Shown here piece after piece: positions 40,771 through 52,704 of a stretch of DNA of 64,000 nt. The notes under the pieces were generated by a model. That model had not been told where the DNA came from and did no database searches. It was given only the letters and a program-made list of their open reading frames with translations. How positions within the stretch are numbered: position 1 is the first letter of the stretch; every line of letters begins with the position of its first letter. The position numbers were made by a program, and so were the translations under genes. The DNA comes from Arcuatula senhousia. Taxonomy: Eukaryota; Mollusca; Bivalvia; Mytilida; Mytilidae. The stretch covers positions 10,511,001-10,575,000 of the forward strand of contig OZ020305.1 in the NCBI GenBank assembly GCA_963971305.1. Direction: 5' to 3'.

Positions 40771-42055
40771 ATTTACATGTTAGCCAATTATAGATACATA
40801 TATCAATAATATTATCTGACAAAATATAACTTTCGATTATGTCAGATATAAATGTAGGTCTAAGAGACGGACTTTTTTACTTGCAAAAGGGAGGGATGGG
40901 GGTCTTGTTTTTTTTTTGTTTTTTTTGCCAGACAATATATTTTCTGCGTAGAGCGCGAAAAAATATTTGATTTTTGAAGGCGTCGAGATGCAATATATTT
41001 TTGTTCATTTTAAGCATTCATATGTATAGCTAAAATCTTTCTTCTGAATATTTGTTTCTTACCCTCTGCGGTCAAAATATTTTTTTTCATCAAAACTGTA
41101 ATATATTTTTTAGTTTTTTGTGTTCACAAAATCAAATTATCAAAATCTAATTTTCTAAAAATATTCTATTTTTTCCAAAGAATATTTCATCAATTTGCAT
41201 AAAATTTAAATATCACATTATGACATGCTGCATATCAACTGTACACAATTCGATGCGGGGCCCTAATTATGAGTATGTGTTGCATTGTCCATCTTTAAGC
41301 TAAAGTTATCTTATGGTGGTTTGTAGTCATTTTCATCGACACATTTTTTTTTTGCATCGAAGTGTTAATTTATCTCTTAGTGAGTGGAAGTTATGATATT
41401 TGTTCGACATTCATTCTGTATTTAGTTGGTACTCCCCTTTTGTAATGTTTGTAAACTTTCTCTTTATTTCATAAATGACATTAATCAGAATAAACAGATA
41501 GGTACCAATGGGGACATTCTGGCTGATATTGGAGTCTCGGGATGATACAGCAAAGGATACCGATTATGCCATGTAATATTCTCTATATATCATACACTGA
41601 AATATACCACAAGGTACTTATGTTTACATTTGGATATCAGCTGACCACTGGTGGATTTTGTTCAATTTCTCGAAAATGGAGGTAATAACCCAGGTTTTTA
41701 GTGTTCCCAAAGCAGGAAGCTAAATCACAGGGACTTGCTCCCGTGTATCAATATTTTGTTATAGTCAATGTGCGGTAAAGGGGAGCAAGTCCCTGTGGCT
41801 AAATTATCAGATCCTACCCATCTCTCCGTTTTACAGTATTGGAAGTCGAAACCCGATTGGCCTTTTGTCCCCATTTCCTCTACTTCATCATCATAATTCA
41901 TGTTTGTTTTACATGTATCACCACTTTGAATTTTAGTATGTATCTAAATATGGCATTAAAGGGATAGATCCAAATTCAAATGTTTCAAGCGGTGTAAACC
42001 TAATGCAGGCCGCTAAAATGGCAAAACAGTACATCTACCATCCGGAATACAACTG
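40770..42055. other. intergenic, one perfect hairpin, otherwise nothing seen
   Basis: CACAGGGACTTGCTCCC at 41,726-41,742 and its exact inverse at 41,781-41,797 form a 17-bp stem with a 38-base loop. No gene is recognised. Confidence 0.45.
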
Positions 42056-42062
42056 AGCTTAT

Positions 42063-42860
42063 TATGAAGGCTTATTTGGGTCACATTATGTGGTGCCACA
42101 TAAAAAATCAACACATATCGTTCCCACGATTTGATAATTCGTGGCCACGAATTGTTAAATAAACAAATCGTTCCCACGATTTAACAATTCGTGGCCACGA
42201 ATTAACAAATTGTTCCCACGATTTAACAATTCGTGGCCACAAGAAACAAATCGTTCCCACGATTTAACAAATCATGGCCACGATTTGTTGAGTTAACATA
42301 TCGTTCCCACGATTTAATAATTCGTGGCCACGAAAAACAAATCGTTCCCACGATTTAACAAATCATGGCCACGAGCAACAAATCGTTCCCACGAATTATC
42401 AAATCGTGGCCACGAGATACAACTAGTTCCCACGAATTAATGGATTTTTCATGGCAACGAATTGTTAAATCGTGGGAACGATTTGTTTCTCGTGGCCATG
42501 ATTTGATAATTTGTGGGAACGATTTGTTTACCGTTGCCGAGAATTGTTAAATCGTGGGAACGATTTGTTTCTCAACAAATCTTGGCCACGGGTTGTTAAA
42601 TCGTGGGAACGATTTGTTTCTCGTGACCACGAATTGTTAAATCGTGGGAACGATTTGTTTCTCGTGGCCACGAATTGTTAAATCGTGGGAACGATTTGTT
42701 TTTTCGTGGCCACGAATTATTAAATCGTTGGAACGATTTGTTTACTCAACAATTTGTGGCCACGAATTGTTAAATCGTGACCACGAATTGTCAAATCGTG
42801 GGAACGATTTGTTTATTTTTTTATGTGGCACCACATAATGTGACCCAAATAAGCTTTCAT
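42063..42860. mobile_element. palindromic element built of CGTTCCCACGATTT / CGTGGCCACGAATT units
   Basis: Ends ATGAAGGCTTATTTGGGTCA and the inverse TGACCCAAATAAGCTTTCAT, followed inward by TGTGGTGCCACATAA on both sides. The interior is a run of short units (CGTTCCCACGATT, TTCGTGGCCACGAA, CAAAT) oriented one way left of about 42,450 and the other way to its right. The 7-mer AGCTTAT occurs at 42,056-42,062 and 42,861-42,867 and may be the target duplication. ORFs through it are by-products of the repeats. Confidence 0.78.
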
Positions 42861-43589
42861 AGCTTATGCATGTAAACGTGGATCGCTATAATGACAAAAG
42901 TAGCTTTTCTCCCAATCTGCACAATCAGGTAAAGACTACGGCAAATACGCAAATACACGTTTTATTAGTCAAGCATAACAATTATATTTTTCTGTTTTTT
43001 TATTTTCTTTTCTTTTTATACATGATGTTACCCGAGAATCCGGGATCACTGGATCATAAAATCTGTGTCATTTTGAACGAATTTGATGAAGTAGTGTATT
43101 CATATGACCTTCATTCGACCCGCTAACTGATCGATGGTGTGATATAGTGGACATCATATTAAAAAAATACATAAACATGTAAATATATAAACAAATTTAC
43201 GTTTCATTTGGTCATTGGTGTCAAAACAGGTAAGAACATATTAATTTTCAAAATATTTATAAACATAACATTTTATAGTTAAAATATCTAATTTCAAATC
43301 GGTAAAATGGCAATGGATGTTTTTATTTAAGGTAAATTATAACGTATACACCAGGAAAAATAGAGGATTATTCTAATTCTGATAAAAAAAAATCCTCTGT
43401 TTTGGTGAATTTCATTCACGCAAATGAGACCTTACTTAAATTGTAATTGAATAAATCACGAACATGGTATTAAATTGCAGAAATTCTATTTCTTAAAGCT
43501 TATATATATTAAAGCTCAATAAAACTGTATTGATAAACAAGACGTTAATACTGAAGAGTGCTTCTGAATCTATTAAATGAATGGCATTC

Positions 43590-43795
43590 TAGTCGTGGGG
43601 TATCAATTTTCGTGGGTGGCGTTGACCCACGAAATTTGATACCTCACGAAAATAACATTTTTAACATTGATCTGTATGCAGCAGACCACAGAACCACGAA
43701 TTTTAGAATCCACGAACTTATCATTTTTTTTATCAAACCACGAAAATTGATATCCGCGAAAAAAAAAAAAGAATCCACAAATTTTAATCAATAAA
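43590..43795. mobile_element. MITE-like CGTGG element, uninterrupted copy
   Basis: AGTCGTGGGGTATCAATTTT, CCACGAAATTTGATACC, ACATTGATCTGTATGCAGCA, then AATCCACGAACTTATC and CCACGAAAATTGATATCC. This is the intact relative of 9,858-10,632. Confidence 0.65.
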
Positions 43796-46221
43796 AGTTT
43801 GAAACTGTTGGTTCCCTCCTCCCCCACTGCCTCGGTAAACTTGTGACGACTCATTTTGTACTGCCTGCAACGTGCTGCAAAATGGAATATACATTGTAGG
43901 AGACACTTTTGCACTTTCCTGCTGCGGAACATCACAAATTTTTGCAGGGTACAATCTTAAGATATTTGGTATGTAGATATTTCTCCAAAGTAATTGATGG
44001 TGTTAAATCATATTTTACTAAGATGTACCTATAATGCAAACTTAAGAGTAACCTATAACTTTATATCTTTAGAACAAATATCATTTAATAATCTGAATGA
44101 TGAAGAAAAAGTAGCTTATTGTTAAACCCCTCAACACCACTGCAAGTTAATAAACTAGGATCCTTTATAAAAAAGATCTTTTGAACTGAGGACATGGGAC
44201 CCTTTTTGTTACTTGTAAACTATGTATTATTGTTTGCTTTAGTTAGTTTTATGTCTGTGTATGTTTATGTGTCACAAACTGTATAAAAGTTTAATGACAA
44301 TAGGTATTCGTATTCGTTAAGCGATTCAATGCCCGTAAACCATCTACTTCCTGTTTACCGACAATGTTCATTGAAGACTGTCATTCTAATTTGTTTTATT
44401 TTGCTATTTTCGTTTATACTGAGTGTTCGTTTTGTGTCTTTATCCCATTTCTCAACTCTTCATATCATTCCATCAGATATTAAATATTCATAACCCGGAT
44501 ATAACTGTATTCGCGCTGCCCAGGAGGAGAGCAATTACTCTAAGTTTTTTCTCTCTCAGTTATTATATATTCATTTCTATTTGCAGTAAAACTAGATAAA
44601 AATTAAGGTTCAATTAAGATTGACGTCTCAATTCATTGATGGGCAAAAATAAAATAAAAGTAAATTGGATTATTTTGAAAGGGAAATTTTCAGAAGTACA
44701 TGTAGTATGAATATAGCACGTCTCTGTGTATATACTATATATGTTTCTACATGTGTCGGAAAGTCAGCAGCACATTGTGTTATCTAAACATTCTCAGATA
44801 ATTTGTATCCAATTATTGTACTGTTGGTCTTGTTAAAAAGTTAATATAACATTATAACTCCTTCTACGTCCAATTGTTAAAAAATGCTTACATGGCTCTT
44901 TTTAACAAAAGGTTGTTCTATATAATTTACTAAATGTTATAACATATTATGACGATAAAATTGTAATAACTAAATTATTTCTATAAAAATGTAGATTTAT
45001 CAGCAAGTTATATGATGTTTTAATGTGAATCGAAAGAGATTAAAACCAAACAAATAACAACCAACAATGAAATGCGTAAGTTATTTGTTTTTTTTTCATT
45101 CTTAAGTTTTTCTCATATCTGTCCTTAATAATTACCTTTAAGCTTTTCTAAGAAACAGTATATGGGAATGATTTAACATTTGGCGAGATGGGCTAGTATG
45201 GCAAACAGTACGTCATACGTGACTTTCAGACCTACTTCCTGTTTGGCGTCCGACCGATGTGAAAATCAACTTGAAAATTTCCGTATTTATTTCCCACGGA
45301 CACATTCCTTCTTTATTATTTTTTTTTAAGTTTAGGATGATCGCTGGTCAATGTTTGAGATTTCTGTCAGATTTTCGGAGTCCTCTGAATTTTACCATTA
45401 AAGTTGGGACAATTTTTTTGCCCTGCAACCCCCTAATTTCTTTTCTTAATAAGGTTCATTGAGTTAATAAGAGCTAATTTACAAAGTTTTATAAATTTGT
45501 TGTTATTATTTCATAGGTTTTTACATTAAAACAAGCCCAATGCTAAACCTATGAAAAAGCTAGAGAAAGTCTTTACCCGCCAAATTTTGAACGCTTATTA
45601 TCTCTAAAATTAGTTCGGCAACCTATGAATTTTTTAAGCTTATTTTGTACCTTTACCTATGGTCTATTCATCAAATCAATAAATTTAGATATCTTGATGT
45701 TTTCAAACTGACCAGCGAACATCCTTCATTCAAATTTATAGAAAAAGTCTATACATTTCAATTGTACGTACAAAAAATAGCTTAGCAAGTCCAGTACAGA
45801 TCGAGTGCCGACAACCTTGCTAGTGATCACCGTTTTTGCTATATCTGTACGTACGCCAGTTGGTAGACCTATCCTTAGGCTAACTATGACAAACCTGTCG
45901 GTCAACAATCATAGTGATGCACCGCGCTAAAACAGTCCCCACACGATAAAGAACACCACTGTAGATCTAGGTAAGAGTAGGACGTGTAGGATCACGGCAG
46001 TAGGCTAAATTACCCGATCTTATAACTAATTACTCATTTTTACAGCTGCAGTCTTAATTTCACCGATTGGCCTTTTGTATGAATTACATTTTTATCTTCA
46101 TTTAAATTCATCTCCTTGATAAAGCCGAATTAGTGCTGCTTTGAACAAAAGCTACCAACTTTTATATACGATATATTACACGATTAAGTTATGATAACCC
46201 TACTCTATTATATAGTAACGA
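43796..46221. other. intergenic region 5' of the PTCHD3-like gene
   Basis: Mostly AT-rich. A possible retroelement tail lies near 44,195-44,330 (TTAATGACAATAGGTATTCG and a repeated GTATTCG). Promoter and first non-coding exon of the PTCHD3-like gene are presumably here but were not located. Confidence 0.35.
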
Positions 46222-46253
46222 TTTTCTTTATTTTTTAGGTAAAGGAATGCACC
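46222..46253 (+). promoter_or_regulatory. possible 5' UTR acceptor and start context of the PTCHD3-like gene
   Basis: A pyrimidine-rich run ending TTTTTTAG lies 14 bases before the ATG, followed by GTAAAGGAATGCACC. It looks like a 3' splice site, so the transcript probably begins in an upstream non-coding exon that was not located. Confidence 0.35.
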
Positions 46254-47253
46254 ATGTCGTGTATGTTTTTCTCCAGGTGTTATTCTGCGCATGACCGGAA
46301 GTTGCGACAAATATTTGGATGGTACGGAAGGTGCTTGTCGAAACATCCATGGCTGGTGATAATTTTTTCTATAATAATCAATCTTATATGCAGTATTGGG
46401 ATACTGAATTTCGAGTTGGAAAGAAATTTAGAGAGCCAGTACTATCTTGACAATAGCAGAGCTTTTAAAGACCGCGAGTTTATTAACAAGAATTTCCAAA
46501 TTTCTGAGAATAATTTTCAACCTCATGCCTTATCTGATTTGGGGTATTTTGCAGAAATTATTTTCAAATCAAAGGGGAACAGAAATATCTTTGAGGAAAA
46601 TTCTCTGTCCGAAATTTATAAAACTATCGACACAACTGTCTATCAGATGGCTGTCAAGGAAAGCAACACAACTTATACCTTTCAGGAACTTTGTGCAAAG
46701 TTTCAAAACAAATGTGTTATTCTTGGCTTGGAAATACTAAGCAAAGATTTCCAGAGAAACTTGCTAAATAATAAAATAACATACCCGCACTACAGACAGA
46801 CTTCACTCTCAAACATAGTCGCCAGGCCTAATTTGAATGGAAGTGTATTAATTTCAGCTGAAATGATTCGTTTTAAATTCTATCTAAGTCAAATGTCCGA
46901 AAGAAAAGCTATGATGTCTCGCCTGTGGATAAGAGAGTTTATCTCCTTCATATCGGGGTACAAAACCAACGAAACTGAAATGGTGTACCTATACCACAAT
47001 GCCATGGCGGACGAGGTAGAGAGAAGTGGTATAGCAGAAGCTCACCTGTTTCCCTTCACATTGATACTTATGATTGTCTACGCATCCATTGCTACATCTG
47101 GAAAGCGTGTGGACTGTGTATATGATGTCCAAAATCTAGGCCGTATAGGCGTGTTAGTTGCACTTTTATCGATGTTGCCGGCAGTTGGGATTGCTAGTGC
47201 TTTCGGTCAAAAATTTATGACGTCATCAGCAACAATTCCATTCCTGATTATAG
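46254..47253 (+). CDS. PTCHD3-like gene exon 1
   Basis: Residues 1-333 plus one base: N-terminus, TM1, first luminal loop, TM2-TM4 start (IPFLIIG). The exon ends ATAG followed by GCAAGT. This fits a GC donor, because only this junction continues into GIGIDD in frame. The open frame would otherwise stop eight codons later. Confidence 0.88.
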
Positions 47254-50200
47254 GCAAGTACCCAGTGATTGGCTATTAGCAAAGAGGGACCAATGAAGCA
47301 TTCGATTGTCAAAAAAAAAGTCCAAAAAGTTGAAAAATTGTACAACAAAATACTTCGATACAAAAGACAATATCGCGAAGAAACATACCACACAGCAAAA
47401 CATACACAAAACCATCAAATGCAACTACTAGTATATATAGCTAGCAGGGCGAGCTCACATAATGAGGATAAGGGTTGTGCTTCTCTTTTTATAAAAAAAT
47501 AAGCAGTTCTTTTATTGTTATTGCACACTCATCGCATTGCCAAAAGTCAAACAAATTATATTTGTGTTTTGATGACCTACGGATTTCAAGACCGCGAAAG
47601 CTTAAGGTCGTAAAGCCCCTCCGAGTGAATAAAAACGTTTTTTTTCCCGTTCTGATCATTATTTACATCGCAATCGTTTGCACAGTCAATCTTAACGGTG
47701 TTTTTCGTATCTTACCGTCTTACAACCATGTTGAACTGTACAGTTCTGTTCTAAGTCGAGCTAATATAGCGCCAAATTTACAGTTATTCTGGTTAGTCTG
47801 AATGAACCCGTAAATATTCCGTTGTGCATCCGTACGGACTATAGTATTCAGGGTACGGAGACATCAATTTCCGGCATCTTCCGTGGAATTTATTCCGCAG
47901 CGGAACTGTGATCTTGATCCATGAATGTGTGACTGGGGCATAATGGAGGCAAAATCTGGTTCGGGACGATATTACAAAAACACAACATGACAAATCAACA
48001 TCAGTACTTAATCGAGAGATAATAAAAAAAGGTCAAAACAAAACTCGGTTACACAAAAAAACAAAGCACAAAACTCTGCACATACGAAAATCCAAACTGC
48101 AATCAGCGATGCAAATTACGGCTGAAACGATAATTAATTTAGAACTCAAAATAATAACAGCTAGATTATTTATATGCCATTTGAAATATTTGTACAAAGT
48201 CATGAACATTTAGGTTTTCAATTTCTCCGGTATGTTGTTGTTTGATTTCGTCTTTTTCTTGAACATCCTTTAATTCTCGGCATTTTTCATTTTTTTCTGT
48301 TTCATCTATGTCTTTTTCAGGAATTGGTATTGATGATATGTTTATTATAATGTCAGGCTACGCGGATACAATAGAACATGTCACCATGACCATAGAGAAA
48401 AGGATCGAACGCACCCTAATGACAAGTGGACTGTCAATAACCATTACATCATTAACCGACATCATCACTTTTCTAGTCGGCTACGCTTCGGTCTATACAC
48501 CTATCAAGAATTTTTGTGTTTATACAGGTATACATTTGCAACATATAAGGGACCGACTTGAAAGGGGGACCTTGGTTTTTTCCTAAAAAAATATTTTTTG
48601 AAGACAAAATATTCTGAAGAAGGAATTTTTGCATATAAAATAATGTTAATAATGAATAAAATATTCTGTCGCGATGCCTTCGAATAATAAATATTTTTGC
48701 CGCTCTCTGCGCGGAATTTTTTTTTCTGACCAAAACAAAAAAACAAGCCCCCCCCCCTTCAAGTTAAATGGTCCGTCCCTAATGTTTGTGTCAGTAGTAG
48801 TTTGATATGTTGAATTTTAAAGTTGGATTTAATTGAGAATAATGATCTTGCTTCCATAGAAGCTTACATTTGATTATGCACATGTGACATAATGCAAGGC
48901 GTTGTCCCATTTGGAAAAAGCTTAGAAATTACAAAAGGGCATTCGAATCTGACATGATAGTTTATTTTTTAAAGACAAACCGATGAAAAAAAAAAGATCA
49001 ACACAAATAAACTGAAAATAGTTAGTAGAAATATCATTTCCCAATGTGCCCTGGAAGAGTGATCGAGCGTTTCCTCTTTGTCAGTGGTTTATTTAAGATA
49101 AATTAAAGGTATCAACGAAAACCATCATCTACATTTATCTACATTTACACATGATGCCTTGCATTTGGTTCTTAAATTTAAGAGCAAAACAACCTTTTGA
49201 TACCTGCAAAATACAAACCAAAACGGGTATATAACGATTAATCACTAAAAAAATTCTTTCTTCGTTATCAGCCACTAGTAGAAAAGTTCAAAATTGAGTT
49301 AAAAGATATGGTAGTTAATTGTTTTAATTAGTGTTTGACTGGTCTTTTGTACTGAGATGATCACCTCAATATCCCTATTGTGTCTCACAACTATGTTGTG
49401 TTCTATGGTCATTACCGGATCCTAAGATCGCAATGGAAGAGGGAGGTTTGGCGCCATAAAACCTGGTTTAACCCACCATTTCGTTTGAAATGCCTGTACC
49501 AAGTCAGGACCATTGCGATCCACCAATTCTCCGGTATGACTGATTCGTTTTTGTCATTTTCTCTGGACTATGAGATTGATCATTCAAGTTCGGTAGTTTT
49601 GTTATTACCTTTATTGGTAATGTTGTATATCGATATTTCAAGGAGTAACATCTCATCAGCAGCATTTGAATCAAAGCATTGGAAGGTCAGAAACCAAAAG
49701 TATTGAATGAAAATATGTTTACAGACTTCACACTGGTCTTTTTGGCTAAAGTTTAGATGGAGTTTTTTGTTCTGTATTAACTTTTATCATTGTAGGACTA
49801 TAAACCTGTTTCCCACTTTGAATTAAGAACACACAATACAAATATAAAAGTCATATAATTCTCATGTTTTCATGTAAAACGCTACGAATGTTTAAAAAAA
49901 ATGTCAATTTTCTCATGTTTAGACTAATTACTTGTACACGTATTTATTGTTTTTATGGTTAGCTGTGTTCTTCTGTTATTTGAACCAATTGACGATATTG
50001 ACGCCGTGTTTGGTTTTACACCAACGTCGGATAGACAAAGAGAAACACGTGTACACTTGTAGGAAAACGAAATCTAAGGATGAATTGTTGAAAGAAGGAA
50101 GGTCACAAACATATATCACTTGCTGCTCTGGAGAAAAACCCAAATCAAGGGCCGATATGGAAAGTCTATTGGAAACATACCCAAAGAAAGTTGTTCAGTT

Positions 50201-51353
50201 TATTGTTAAGCACAGCGCTTGTAGGATTATTTCACTTATTTTGTACGTTCTGTATTTGGTGCTTGCTATTATTGGTGCTAAGGATTTGAAACAGTCTACA
50301 AAGTATTCAGATTTGGCCCTTATTGGTTCAAATTATTACAAGGCAAATATATGGGATTATGAAAATTATCCATTAGAATTACCATTCCAAGTAATTTTTA
50401 CATCGCCACTGAACTATAGTGATGCGCATACAATAAATGATATAACAAAATTAGTTCAGGGTTTGAAAAATTGTTCGCTAGTCAAAAAAGATACAGAAAT
50501 AAACTGGATATCGGCATTCCGATATTACTCCCAGCTTAATCCTCCGGAGAGTTATGATTTAAGCTTACATAATTTTCTAAATGTCAACAATTTATTCAAG
50601 AATGATGTTGTGTTTTCGAGTGATAACAAAACCATTTCTGCTTCTAGGTTATATTTATTTTCTCAAAATGTCAGAACAAGTGAAATGCAGGCAGCATTTA
50701 TTCAGGAAACTAGAGAGGTTTGCGATGCATCTGGATTGCCATGTACAGTTTACTCTCCGCTGTTTATGTTTTGTGAGCAATACCTTAACATGATTGACAG
50801 TGCTTTGCAAACTGTTGGCATAGCTGTAGCCGCCATGTTTGTTGTCACCTGTGTGTTCATGCCACTTCCTATTATCGTTTTGATAGTCACATCATCAATG
50901 GTTTCTATCCTAACAGGCGTCTTTGGATTTTTGAAGTTGTGGGGATTGGATATAAGTGTTGTTACCATGATCGAACTCGTAGTTTCGGTGGGATTTTCAG
51001 TAGATTTCAGTGCACACATATGTCATGCGTATTTGTCATCAAAGTCACGTGACAGATTAAAACGCGTCACAGAAGCCATTGATTTAGCCGGTGGACCAAT
51101 CATCAATATCGCATTAGCCACAATCATTGGACTTTCTTTACTCGCCTCTTCAAAAAGTTTTATCTTTCAGTCATTTTTTAAAGTACTGTTTTTAGTCGTA
51201 ATTTTTGGTTTAATCCATGGTGCATTGCTTGTGCCAATTATTCTAGTATATATAGGTCCAAAAGTTCGGATACTACCAAGTCTTAAGGAAAAGTTGCTTA
51301 TAAAAAACTATAGTAGACCTTTAATAGCACAATCTGAATCACCAAATGAATAG
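46254..51353 (+). CDS. Patched domain-containing (PTCHD3-like) membrane protein, 3 coding exons
   Basis: Exons 46254-47253, 48321-48527 and 49963-51353 join in phase 1 at both introns into 865 residues. The layout is that of the Patched/PTR branch of RND proteins: TM1 near residues 34-54, a large extracellular loop, then a sterol-sensing-type block (TM2 about 265-281, TM3 298-318, TM4 324-345, TM5 370-390, TM6 397-420). After a cytoplasmic loop come TM7 at 489-508, a second extracellular loop with NYS and NCS sequons, and a second helix bundle. TM4 carries GIGIDD (Asp338, Asp339) and the second half carries GFSVDF (Asp750), the acidic residues typical of RND proton or sodium relay helices. 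These proteins are thought to handle sterols or other lipids. The ATG has a good context (ACC before it). PTCHD3 is the nearest name I recognise, and orthology is not tested. Confidence 0.9.
47254..47259 (+). other. non-canonical GC donor splice site
   Basis: Exon 1 of the PTCHD3-like gene ends at AG|GCAAGT. This matches the strict consensus of GC-AG introns (strong U1 pairing apart from the C). No GT donor within the frame gives an in-frame join. Confidence 0.7.
47260..48320 (+). other. intron 1 of the PTCHD3-like gene
   Basis: Contains a decayed start of the AAGTCCGAAAGGGC family near 47,285-47,340 and a fragment of the 24.86-kb repeat at 48,172-48,300 just before the acceptor. No further exon was found. 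Confidence 0.5.
48321..48527 (+). CDS. PTCHD3-like gene exon 2
   Basis: 207 nt: acceptor TCTTTTTCAG, then IGIDDMFIIMSGYADT and the TM5 segment, ending VYT before donor GTATAC. It holds the conserved aspartate pair of TM4. Confidence 0.9.
48528..49962 (+). other. intron 2 of the PTCHD3-like gene
   Basis: Holds a copy of the AACCCACCATTTC repeat (49,430-49,570) directly followed by a coding-like module copy (49,610-49,710: TCGATATTTCAAGGAGTAAC). A C-run lies at 48,752. No exon signal was found. Confidence 0.5.
49963..51353 (+). CDS. PTCHD3-like gene exon 3
   Basis: 1391 nt coding residues 403-865 and the TAG stop. It starts at AVFFCYLNQLT (TM6) after an acceptor ATGGTTAG and includes the whole C-terminal half with TM7 to TM12. 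An in-frame ATG at 49932 lies in the intron and is not needed. Confidence 0.9.
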
Positions 51354-51504
51354 CACGAATATTTGTTTATTTTATACACAGAAAATTACTTACCATAAAA
51401 CATATTAAACATGTTCAGATTTATTTGAAAGGAGAATTTTTTTATCAAAGGTTCAAACATGCCAAAGGGTCGACAGTTTGTGAGAAGCAAACATGAATCA
51501 ATGG

Positions 51505-51975
51505 GGGGGGGGGGTGGGCATTCGAATGTCAAAAGTCCGAAAGGGCAACGACGAAACCGGTAAACACGAACAAAACAGCACGAAGAAACACAAAAACACA
51601 AATGTCAACAAAGCAAACCCAAGTCGTAACAAGAGTGAACTCAGGTGCTCCGAAAGACTAAGCAATTCCTGTCTGCTAAAGCACACCCGCCGTGTTGCTA
51701 ATTTCCAATTCAGTGTGTCAAATCCGGTAAAGAAAGACAAAACAAATTTCTACGACAAACTAACATCTACACTTATTTGAGAGATAGAAATTCCATATTT
51801 GTCTACGAGGGCATGGTGTCTACCGTTAAATTTCTTGAGTGAAGACAGCAACCAAGGAGCAACATAACCTTTTGTCAGCGATTCCTGTGTCAAACGTGAC
51901 GCTCTGTCAAGATAAACGATGTAATTCCCTGTGATACGAAGAATCCATAAGCAGGAGAGGACAGAATATTGCTAC
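51505..51975 (+). repeat. AAGTCCGAAAGGGC-family repeat, copy
   Basis: A 10-base G run, then TTCGAATGTCAAAAGTCCGA and AAGGGC, AGTCGTAACAAGAGTGAACT, TTCCTGTCTGCTAAAGCACA, TGTCAAACGTGACGCTC and CATAAGCAGGAG. It lies just 3' of the PTCHD3-like gene. Confidence 0.7.
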
Positions 51976-52704
51976 ACAAAAAGGAAAAGTTGACGATTGG
52001 AAAGTTGAAGTCATCACGTTTGTACCAAATACATCACGTTGAGACGCGAAAAGGAATACCAGCCAGCAAAGCTAATGACGTTACCATTATCCTCTTTTTG
52101 ACAGTGTTGCCTATTATCATGTTCGTTTACCCTCATGCCAGTAAGACGCCTAGATATGTTTGCGACCGCGATGGTTACAAATACAAACACAGTAAGCCAT
52201 AAATAATGCAAAACATAACCGATGATTTAAAAAACAGTGAAAATTCCAGTTGCTCTTGTTCTAAAAACAAACAACAGGTCAGCTATCAGAGTGAAATGGA
52301 TATATTTTCAATGTTTGCAGACGACAAATTCTTAACAAGACCGCGCCTCCTCTGAATCGTAATGAGAACCAAGAGACTTATGATTGATATAGAAAAACAG
52401 ACATAAGTTACTATGTCAGAAGGAAGCAGAGGTACCAATGGGGTATCCGAATGTCAAAAGTCCGAAAGGGCAGAGACAAAACCAGTAAACATCAACAAGA
52501 ACGGGACAAAAACAGACAACATGTTAAACATGGAAACACAAAATAACGGAATATCAATCAACAACGCAAACTCCAGTCGAAACAAGACCCCGGAAGAGTG
52601 AGCAGTTCCTGCTTGCTATAGCACACCCGTTGCATGGCCAACAGTCAATTCAGCGTGTCAAATCCGGTAAAGGAAGACAAAACTCTATGACAAACCAACA
52701 TCTG

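Noticed and set aside
42365..42838. Two plus-strand ORFs across the palindromic element
   Set aside because: Low-complexity translations of the repeated words.
42120..42840. CRISPR-like or operator array of CGTTCCCACGATTT words
   Set aside because: No unique spacers, mirror symmetry about the centre, and transposon-like ends.
46447..46740. 97-codon ORF overlapping PTCHD3-like exon 1
   Set aside because: Other-frame shadow of the 333-codon coding exon, which has clear family motifs.
47254..47280. Exon 1 of the PTCHD3-like gene ending at the TAG after GKYPVIGY as a truncated protein
   Set aside because: Exon 2 continues the conserved TM4 motif exactly after ATAG|GC, so splicing explains the end better than truncation.
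49932..49962. Upstream in-frame ATG as start of a separate protein from 49,932
   Set aside because: The frame joins upstream exons through an acceptor at 49,961-49,962, and the family needs the N-terminal half coded at 46,254-48,527.
51493..51780. 95-codon ORF with a KARKGND-type basic region just 3' of the PTCHD3-like gene
   Set aside because: Belongs to the AAGTCCGAAAGGGC repeat family, which recurs with the same frame fragments at 30.3 and 52.4 kb and has stops in other copies.
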